Origin: Basidiobolus heterosporus B8920
Lineage: Eukaryota; Basidiobolomycota; Basidiobolomycetes; Basidiobolales; Basidiobolaceae
DNA length: 15,859 nucleotides
Direction of reading: 5' to 3'
Assembly: GCA_000697455.1 (NCBI GenBank)
Contig: JNET01032397.1
Coordinates: 1-15,859 of the forward strand
The position numbers and the translations under genes were made by a program. Below the pieces are notes generated by a model. It did no database searches, was not told the DNA's origin, and saw only the letters and a program-made list of their open reading frames with translations. Positions 8,246 to 15,859 of the stretch are shown here, in pieces. Position 1 is the first letter of the stretch; each line of letters starts with the position of its first letter.

Positions 8246-11200
8246 ATGGGCGCCTATTCAGACATCAACAAGCAACTTAACTTACGAAGTCTATTTGGCT
8301 TCGCAAACTCGAAGTACGAGCGTACCGAGGGATATCAGGTATACTTTAGCTGAGCCTTTTCAATAAAACCTTTGTATAAATACCAACTTTACATAAGCTC
8401 GGTGTGCCAGCCATACATCAGTTAGAAGTGGGCGTCGGAAAAAATGACATTCAATGCACATATTCAGAAGCCGAAGGTGGCTTATCGTCTGATCTTGAGA
8501 TCTACTCAAGTCCCAAGGAACCCGACCATACTCGCAGAGCTCTTATGAAAAATTGTACTTACTGGATAGGAAGCTCATGTGCTACACTTGATGCTAATCG
8601 GTATTAGATATATTAAAGTACCATGAAGCTGCGTTGGCTGAAACTCTGATAACATCCGAGAAGCAAAAAGAAGAAGTACATCTTCACACTATATATATAT
8701 TGACTATTTACTTATTCAGAAACATTGAAGGAGATCACCATATTTCACCAATACTTGATCTCATTGATGATAGACCCACTGAAGCTTATACATTACAATG
8801 GTACTTCTTTATTCTTCTAACGGAAAAGATGTGAAATGTTACTTTTCCTTTACATGTTGTATAAATAGTACAGCTAGGGCGAGAATTCATGGGTGGATTT
8901 CAAGACGGAATGTTGGATTTGATATCCAATGTCTGTTTAGAGATACTTCGACTTCGATCAAGTCCCAATCGTGTGATATATTCTGAGCAATTACATCTTG
9001 CAATTCGACTTGAGTATTTCCCCTCTTTCTTGGAGTATGTAATCTAATTATGCTAACTGCTTTACGTATAATGTAATTAAAACAGAAAGTAGGCTTCATC
9101 TAGATTCTCTTTCAGAGTGCCTCCTTCACCTTCAAACAGCAAGAAATAGTTCAAAAAGCGAGTTTCTCCAGATAACTGGTATAGTTGTTGAAACCAGAGA
9201 TACAGATCATAGATTGTCAGTTATATTGAATGTTGTCATTTTCTCCAACGTACTAAATCCTTGAGCTTTAGAATTAGTCAAATCTATAAATGTAACAACT
9301 CTGGATGCAACAATCAGAGCTATATCCATGTTGCACTCATTGGTGATGGATATAAGGTTACTAGACGATCCAACCTGGGCACTATTATTGATATTTTATA
9401 TACGTTAGTCAAGCCAATTTAAACTACTAAACTCGTTTATTTATTAATCTTCAAAGTCTTCAGAAACAGCTCTAGACATATCGATACAAATTGTTTAACC
9501 TGCCAAAAGCAAATGACTGAATTAGCAAATGACCGGATTTATCTGGGTGACTAAAGTCGTTGGATACTTTTCATATTAGGTATTAACTTTCGATATAGAT
9601 ATTCAAATTGCTATTCTTCAGAATGTTCAGACAAATATGCATGGGTGCTATTTTAATCGTATTAATTTGAAACTTCGAGGTATTTTTAAACTTCTATTTT
9701 TACAAAGCGAAACTAATTTACTTTATCTACAGGGGACATGGTTAACAGGTTACATAGAGGAGAAGTTATTGAAGCAGTAGGAATGGTTCAACGAAAAACA
9801 AACGATCCTGGTAACTCCACACATAACCATATACACATTCTCTAAACTAGACTCAATTCGAGTGAGCATCGTTAGTTGGAAGTCGCTGCAAGAGTTATGA
9901 CAATAATCTATATTTTTCGGTGAAAGAAACAATTTGTTTTACTTGGTATCCAAGATTATTTAACATTAACTGTATGGCGACAGGTTTATTGTTACCACTT
10001 ATTGGAATATGTACATCGACCTTCTATTGTGCCTATTTACATATTACATAATTAATACGTTATAATATAGAAGGCCCATAGTTATTCTAAACATTCCAAG
10101 AATTCCCCCTCTTTCGTGCTCGAAAACTGGAAGCCACATAGCGTCAACCTCCCGACTGACACAAGTTGTGATCCGTCTATACTAGACAAGATCAAAAAGT
10201 TAGATATATGGACGTACTCGCAGTATATGATAGACAAATTCTCAGGTAGACAGTCATGCTACGTTTAAATCACTCTTTAAACTTTAATTTTCACTTAGGA
10301 GGTATGCTTCCAGAATCTCTATGGCGAACTCTGAAGATGTCGTTACTACTGAGGTAGTCTAACATAGCTTAACACTATTCTTAGCCTGAAGCACTCACTG
10401 AGGGTTTAGTTTGGCTTTGGCTGATTCAGAGACACTTGAATCCAGTGAAAAGAGCCACTGCAAACTTAATATTTTAGCTATAACGTATGGTCGGATACCT
10501 GCTTTACAAAGGTTTTTAAAATACGCATCTACTTATTCTCCGTAAGAGCCTAGATTTTTTTAGCTTTCACTCTAGCAAAATGTATATTAACACTTTTGTT
10601 AGCTCAATACACTTTTCGATCTTGCCAAGTGACGTTAAATTTCATCAACTTTTTCATTCTCGTGGTATGGCAGCATATTCAAAGGAATACAATACAAAAT
10701 CCACTCAGTGAACCACGATTAACTCAATATGAAACCTATGAAAGGAGATTATTTTCCCCTTAGTAAAAACGGGATATTTGTATTTGATTTTTCTATACTC
10801 AAGCAGCAAGATTATCCATTTCTATCTTCCAGTAAGACCATTCAAACATTGATTCATCTTTTCAAAATCATTTTTATTGGTAATCATGTAGTTTTAACTG
10901 GAGACTTTGCGCATAAGGAAGGAATGGATTTAAAGACAAATCCTCTGAAAGCCTGTTTTTGGAGTTATGCAGATAATATAATCACCTACGAGACAAAAAG
11001 TTCGCAAAAACAAACCAAAGTAAAAAATCAAGCAGACTCCTAAGATTTACTTGGCTAAATTCCCTCTCTGATAGCAATGCCCAGATGTCACCTCTCTTTG
11101 CTTAAACCAGTAAAAATAGATAGGGTATAGTCGATTTCAACTGACAGAGTATTATACTAACATTTGTTTAGACTGTTTCCAATAGTATTACCAGTATACA

Positions 11201-11915
11201 TGGACTTCGAGCAAGAAGCGGCGCTTACGTCGTTCTTGCTGTGTAACTCCACGAGTCAATCGACAGACATTGCTGAAGGGGAATTCAATGGTTTTGCAAG
11301 AGTAATTATATCGGATTCTATCATTAACAATATAGATACTTACTTAGATAATTAGTTTATTGAACTAGTGCGAAAGACGGAACCTAGGTTTTAATGATTA
11401 TATACAGCCTTCGTCTCGGATAAAGTCCAAGTTTACGCTTACATTTTAGGCTATTACCTCAATGCGAGTGTCTTCTAAAGAGATATTTCTTGGCGTACAG
11501 AAGATTTATGATTGCAAATTTTATTCAAGATGGAAGCCTAAGCACAATGAAGGTGTTTTCTTTCAATTAGTTGATATCTCGTACTCAGGACTAATTAGAT
11601 ATAGACTCTCATTAGTTTGGCAATTGCCTACGCAAAGGTATTTTCGAATCAAAATCATTAGTCTACATATATTTATTCTATTAATTAGCTACGACTCAAT
11701 GCATTTGCAGGAGTGGAAGAGGCAGTAATGAGGTGAGACATTAAACAGTTACTCTTGTGTAGAGCTTTACAACTGATTAAGATAGTATCATTATGTTCGA
11801 CGTTATTATATGCGGCAAATACAGCCGATCTCTACTTAAGGTTCAACTAAACTCGGATGATTCGTGTCAAGATATTATGGTTAGTGTGTATTTGAAGTTG
11901 CAAGACAGTTTCTAA
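8246..11915 (+). CDS. MCMDC2-like MCM-domain protein (mei-MCM type), about 25 exons
   Basis: Exons, joined in phase: 8246-8338, 8398-8554, 8608-8675, 8731-8800, 8869-9034, 9090-9178, 9272-9356, 9470-9546, 9599-9679, 9733-9810, 9851-9870, 9927-9983, 10071-10245, 10299-10353, 10410-10511, 10603-10707, 10764-10831, 10922-11019, 11075-11109, 11172-11301, 11356-11387, 11450-11552, 11605-11637, 11689-11732, 11786-11915 (TAA). This gives about 716 residues; human MCMDC2 has about 681. MCM-like landmarks come in order: an N-terminal helical domain, one CLTC pair of the zinc ribbon, an OB strand block (INLKLRGDMVNRL..GEVIEAVGM), LNILAIT at the Walker A strand, GIFVFDF at Walker B, CFWSYAD as in MCMDC2, LLKRYFLAYRR, then TLISLAIAYAKLRLN and VEEAV, the MCM C-terminal helices. 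Walker A and the catalytic Glu are absent, so it should be ATPase-dead. In animals the family promotes meiotic recombination; that role here is inference. Least certain: exons 11 and 18 and some acceptors. Confidence 0.82.
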
Positions 11916-12467
11916 TACGACAGTTATGATCACATGTAGGAGGTTTATTCATATCCATACGCAGATATCCTCCCACAAGTATTGAATCAACTAAACGATC
12001 TTGCATAAATTAAACTGATGGAAATAAGCCTAACTTGCAGTATCTGCGTTGCAATAAAATGTATATCTTATCTATACACTTTGAAGCTCTTGACCAAGTA
12101 TTCTGACCATTAGTTGTATTGCTTAGCAGATTACAATACAGTGAGAGGGAAAATCTCCAAAATTTACTAGGTAGATCTAAATCTAAAGAATGGGCATCTG
12201 CCACACGACTGGCTATATATATATACAAAATAGAGTTGAAAATATTAGCATAAATGTGCTCGATTTTAATATTGGAATCGTACAACCAACACAATCTATG
12301 CATATAAATCACTGTATCTTATATATTCATCAGATCAAACAACAACAAAATCCTTAGATGATTGGTGATTTTTTGTTTTGTTTTCCAATCGACCTCAAGC
12401 TAGATGCCATATAAATACGAATTGCCAGTCTCTATTAGAAAACGACAAGTTCATTCCACAAAAAACC
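11916..12467. promoter_or_regulatory. Intergenic: MCMDC2-like 3' flank and CDC6 promoter
   Basis: About 550 bp, AT-rich, with no convincing gene; a minus-strand frame at 12010-12312 shows no domain. TATAAATA at 12410-12417 lies about 50 bp upstream of the CDC6 ATG and fits a TATA box. An ATG at 12404 opens a 28-codon frame that overlaps the CDC6 start out of frame. It would be an upstream ORF only if transcription starts before it. No MluI cell-cycle (ACGCGT) box was seen. Confidence 0.45.
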
Positions 12468-13984
12468 ATGTCTGTTTACCAAGAAGCTAAATCCCTGTTT
12501 CGTCGTTCAACTAAACCGAGCCAACTCGTAGGTAGAGAAGAAGAACGTGAAGTTTTGGTTCACTTCTGGGATGAACATGTCACCGGCAACAAGCCAGGTT
12601 GTCTTTATATTTCTGGTAGTCCGGGCACCGGAAAAACAGCCCTTCTTAACCAACTTTGCGAAGAATTTAACCCAGAGGAGGTTGAACACAAGGTTAATAT
12701 TATCAAGATTAATTGCATGAGTGTCAATGATCCCAAAGCCATCTACAGCAGACTTTTGAGCGAAGTTGGCGCAAGCAGCTTAACTTCGAAGGATGCTTCT
12801 AAATCCCTAGAGAAATTATTTCTTCAGGGCTCTACCATGTAGTAAGTATATAACAGCTATGTCTTATAAGATTTTCTTACTAACTTTACTTAGTGTTGTC
12901 ATCTTAGACGAGATTGACCACTTGATTACCAAAGATCAGGATGTATTATACAAGCTTTTCGAATGGCCAACCCTGCCAGAGGCTCGTTTGACTTTAATCG
13001 GGATTGCCAACGCATTGGATTTAACTGATAGGTTCTTACCTAGATTGAGGGCGAAGAACTGTAAGATTCAGTTTTCATTAGTTACTCGAGCAATGCCTAA
13101 TAATTGGACATCTTTTCTAGGCGAGCCACAGATTCTGAATTTCAATCCATACCAAGTACCACAAATCATTGATATCATCAAGAACAGACTTCTTTCTCTC
13201 TATAGCGAGGACGAATTAGCTGAGCTGAATGGTCTAGGAAAGAAGCCACCAGTTCCAATCATGCAAGTATCCGCCATAGAACTTTGTGCTCGTAAAGTTG
13301 CTGCTGGAACTGGCGATCTCAGAAAAGCCTTAGATGTATGCAGACAAGCAATCGAGATGGTCGAGCTAGAGCGTAAAAAGAACGCCGAAACGGAAGAACT
13401 GGATAGCCTCGTAAGTGCACCGAAGGTGACGATCAAGCATGTTATGAAAGTAGTGAATTCCATGTTGGGCTCGTCTTCCATGAAGAAGATCCAGGACTTG
13501 AATTTGCAACAAAAGCTTGTTCTGCTCGCCAGCATTTTACTTAATAAAAGCAAGGTATCGGAGATGACTTTGGGAACGGTAACTACTACATTTAGTACTT
13601 CAATTGAGCTTATATCACTCGACTAATTACATCTAAAAGCTTTACGAGCGTTATATTGCTCTCTGCCACATCAACAAATTCTTTACTCCAGTCACTCGAT
13701 CGGAATTCTTTGACTTGACAAACATGATTGAATCCACCGGTCTCCTGATCCTGGCTAAGGGTAAAGACGAATTATTGAGAAAAGTAGCATTGAATGTACA
13801 AGAGGATGACATAATCCGAGGGGTTAAAGATAACGAGCTTCTAGTTCAAGTATACGAAGAAGGGTTACGTATCGTTACTGAAGAAGCCAACCAAAGCGAG
13901 ACCATGACCCCCAAAACACCTCGTACACGAGTTGCGAAATCCAGAAGTGGTACACCTGCGCGTTCTCTTCGTCTACGTGCCTAA
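12468..13984 (+). CDS. CDC6: CDC6, AAA+ pre-replicative-complex / MCM loader protein (four exons)
   Basis: Exons 12468-12841, 12894-13060, 13121-13578 and 13640-13984 (TAA) give 447 residues. Introns are 52, 60 and 61 nt, and the first carries a perfect TACTAAC branch point. The order is that of Cdc6/Cdc18: YQEAKSLFRRSTKPSQLVGR at the start, Walker A GSPGTGKT (50-57), Walker B VVILDEID (126-133), sensor 1 LTLIGIANALDLTDRF, the AKNCEPQILNFNPY motif across exons 2 and 3, sensor 2 GTGDLRKAL (about 243-251), then a winged-helix domain in exons 3 and 4. With ORC it loads the MCM2-7 ring at origins, in the nucleus, in G1. I start at ATG 12468; the frame upstream has only a TTG. This leaves almost no N-terminal tail, although the family normally has one rich in CDK sites. 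TP motifs occur instead in the C-terminal tail. Confidence 0.95.
13061..13120 (+). other. In-frame 60-nt intron inside CDC6
   Basis: The segment begins GTAAGA, contains CCTAAT as branch point and ends TTTTCTAG. Its length is a multiple of three and it has no stop, so the open frame reads straight through it. Removing it restores the highly conserved AKNC-EPQ-ILNFNPY junction of Cdc6/Orc1 proteins. Leaving it in inserts 20 unrelated residues there. I therefore treat it as an intron. Confidence 0.85.
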
Positions 13985-14430
13985 ATCTCAGCAATTCTCT
14001 TGATAGTTCTGACGCGCATATCCACATTATCAAAATCCTACTATTCGTTAACCGATGTATTATTTATTTCCTTCTTTCATCGCTTCTATAGGGAACCAAC
14101 GACCCCATGTATAGTTAAACAAGACTAATGTTCATATGACTGGTTTCCTTTGTATGCGTTACCTTTCCTAAAAATTGCTTGCATGAATACTGATTTGAGG
14201 GGAAAATCCTGGTTCCTTTAATGTATTAATAAATGCATGGCTGCTATACTACGATCATCTGATAGTTTGGCATTTTTCTTGAAATTCTTTTCAATAGCCT
14301 AGATGTACCCATACCGCCACAAGCTTTGCGTAGATGCTACTAGAATCTTAATAATATTTGACATAAGTAGAAATTTCAACAATACTGAAAGCAAAAATAG
14401 TGGTACTGGAAGTTGCTTTAGATAAGTTGT
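13985..14430. other. CDC6 3' flank
   Basis: AT-rich sequence after the CDC6 stop, still containing CpG dinucleotides like the gene regions. It should include the CDC6 3' UTR. I see no gene. The transposon-related sequence begins somewhere near 14430. Confidence 0.5.
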
Positions 14431-14770
14431 ACTTGCACCTGATTGTAGCAAAAGTCAGCTTGGACATGATTGCGCCTGTAAGCGCTCCTTCTAAACATGC
14501 TGAGTAGAGCATAAAGCAGTGACAGTAAGCTTATTTCCTAGATGCATCTTGGTCATAGCTATAATTGATACCCAATGCTTCAAGTAAATATCAGGCAACA
14601 ATCTCTTCAAGATATTGCTAGAATAGATACATACTTAATACTTTCAGTTCTCACATTCAAATAACTTTAAGCTGATGTAAACACTCACCAATACCTCAAT
14701 AGGATATGATGTTTACTGGATATCCCTCAGTATTCTGTTAATGTTCCACAGAGTCTAAAATGCCAAAGTA
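14430..14770 (-). mobile_element. Partial, decayed second copy of the DNA transposon (copy A)
   Basis: About 14490-14760 aligns by eye with 15570-15830 in the same orientation, with roughly 70-75 percent matching bases. Examples are CTCTTCAAGATATTGCTAGA against CTCTTCAAAATACTGCTAGA, and CAAATAACTTTAAGCTG against TAAGTAACTTTATGCTG. Weaker similarity reaches left to about 14440. The protein frame is not preserved, so this is a truncated, older copy of the element seen at the right edge. The 14770-15080 stretch between the copies is CpG-free too and probably belongs to one of them. Confidence 0.55.
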
Positions 14771-15859
14771 AAGCTTGTTCATGAATATGAACATCATCTC
14801 TACATATGCACAAACTTGACTTAACAGGCACAATTCAACTACATCTATATACTTCCTTTCCATGCACACATTGGCAAAACTACTAGACATGCTGTATCTT
14901 TTATAACACATGCACTTTACTAGTAAATGCTACCTTGTGCTGGTAGAAACTATCATGAGTTGCTGTGCTTGCATAAAGACTAGCTGTGTATTCAACCAAA
15001 ATATACCTCTTGATATTTGAATATTGGTTTGGTTACTATAATACTTACTATGACTGGACAATACTATACCACATCCAAAGCTAAACAGCTGGATGCTCTC
15101 CCATACAATTCCTGCAAGATATTGTTGAATTCTCTCTGAAGTACAATAACAATAAAGTCAATGTGGGCAATTTACACAGAAGCATGATCTCAGAATTATT
15201 GGTTGTCCAGGGATTTAGTGCAGTTAGTAAGGCTCTTCTATCCACCCAAGAAAGCCCATGGATGCAACAATATGATACTCCTGCTGCTTTTTCTCTCCTT
15301 GGTATTTGGTCCATACTCCATTTAGTTATATCTATCACCAAATTTGCTGTAACATTCTTGATGAGGTTGGCATATGGTAGAACTGCTGATCTTACTTGAT
15401 TCAAAATCTCTCCACATATGTGTTGCATGAGAAACTCCCAAAAAGTGTAACATGGTCTAATTACCTCCAAGCATTGTGCCAAGTGTAGTGATGAGTGGAC
15501 AGAATAGTGGCATAAATTGATATGGCCAGGAATGTGCCTGTAGTGGAGCTTCTCAAAGCCTGCCACAAACTCCTCACAAAGACAATGAATATGGCATAAG
15601 TCAGCAACTGTTAGCTTGTGTCTTAGATAGATGTTGGTAATATCTACAAATAACTCCTAATACTTCCAGTAAATATTTGGTAAAAATCTCTTCAAAATAC
15701 TGCTAGAATAATTACATATCCAGTACTTCCAATCCTTACATTTAAGTAACTTTATGCTGGTGTGGATATTCATTGGTATGCAGGTAAAATATGATGGTAT
15801 GTGGAAATTATCTGATATTTTGCCAATTACTGTGAACTTCTCTTGTATTTCAAATGTGC
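14485..15859. other. CpG-free block covering the transposon remnants
   Basis: Row-by-row reading finds no CG dinucleotide from 14485 to 15859 (1375 bp). The last ones are at 14472 and 14483. TG and CA are common. The host genes in the window contain many CpGs. The sharp change coincides with transposon sequence, as expected if CpG cytosines in the element were methylated and lost by deamination. Confidence 0.85.
15081..15859 (-). mobile_element. Remnant of a CACTA/Plavaka-like DNA transposon (TNP2-type protein fragment)
   Basis: A minus-strand frame is open from 15656 to a stop at 15081 (about 191 codons), with no ATG at its start. It carries the pattern EEFVAGFEKLHYRHIPGHIN, then LHLAQCLEVIRPCYTFWEF, then a CGEI..V.S...PYANL block. 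I recognise this from the C-terminal part of proteins of fungal CACTA/Plavaka-like transposons, where a phrase such as 'GP..YW.F.MER.CG....V.SR..PY.NLS' recurs. Upstream the frame is broken by a stop at 15659-15657, although similar sequence continues to the window edge, so the element is decayed and truncated by the window. No terminal inverted repeats or target-site duplication are visible. The plus-strand 78-codon frame at 15163-15399 is a shadow. Confidence 0.6.

Noticed and set aside
8889-9034. Histone-fold (H2A/H2B-like) gene suggested by RVIYSEQLHLAIRLEYF
   Set aside because: The local resemblance to the histone alpha-3 region is short. The segment sits in phase inside the MCM-like chain, where MCMDC2 has a comparable stretch.
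10729-11043. Stand-alone 104-codon gene
   Set aside because: Its start region lies inside an intron with a TTTTCCCCTTAG acceptor at 10763, and its end runs past a GTAAAA donor at 11020. Its core matches exons 17-18 of the MCM-like gene.
11462-11728. 88-codon ORF as a terminal exon or small gene
   Set aside because: The other frame over the same DNA gives LLKRYFLAYRR and TLISLAIAYAK with good introns, which matches MCM C-terminal helices.
12378-12467. Extension of CDC6 exon 1 to 12378
   Set aside because: It begins with TTG and has no in-frame ATG before 12468; the TATAAATA at 12410-12417 argues for a start downstream of it.
15163-15399. 78-codon plus-strand ORF
   Set aside because: It is antisense to the transposon-protein frame, which shows a recognisable pattern.

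Overview
The window looks like nuclear DNA of a fungus, most likely an early-diverging (Mucoromycota-type) one. The introns are mostly short (about 40-110 nt, typically 50-65) with GT..AG ends and CTAAC/TACTAAC-like branch points. There is a fungal Hoy1/Phx1-type homeobox gene and a single-copy type CDC6, and the intergenic DNA is AT-rich. The species cannot be fixed from the sequence alone.

Layout, left to right. 311-747 (minus): a small two-exon single-C2-domain protein. 935-2623 (minus): an intronless, secreted M49-like zinc peptidase. About 3106-3369: an ORF fragment readable on both strands, of unclear status. 3576-5691 (minus): a two-exon homeodomain transcription factor. 6553-7830 (minus): a probable gene of at least nine short exons, product unknown. 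8246-11915 (plus): a gene of about 25 very short exons whose assembled product (about 716 residues) looks like an MCMDC2-type MCM protein, that is an MCM relative with a degraded ATPase site. 12468-13984 (plus): four-exon CDC6, the loader of the replicative MCM ring. 14430-15859: decayed DNA-transposon copies in a stretch that has no CpG at all after 14484.

The main result is that the apparently empty 6.7 kb between the homeobox gene and CDC6 is not empty. Reading it exon by exon, with phase matching at every junction, gives two intron-rich genes that diverge from a shared promoter of about 415 bp. The plus-strand one carries a coherent MCM path: N-terminal domain, CxxC remnant, OB fold, dead Walker A and B, MCM-type C-terminal helices. 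In animals MCMDC2 (MEI-217/MEI-218 in flies) is a meiotic recombination factor, so this is a candidate fungal mei-MCM lying 0.55 kb upstream of CDC6 on the same strand. Exon boundaries in both genes were derived by eye and need transcript support; a few junctions are ambiguous and are flagged in the entries.
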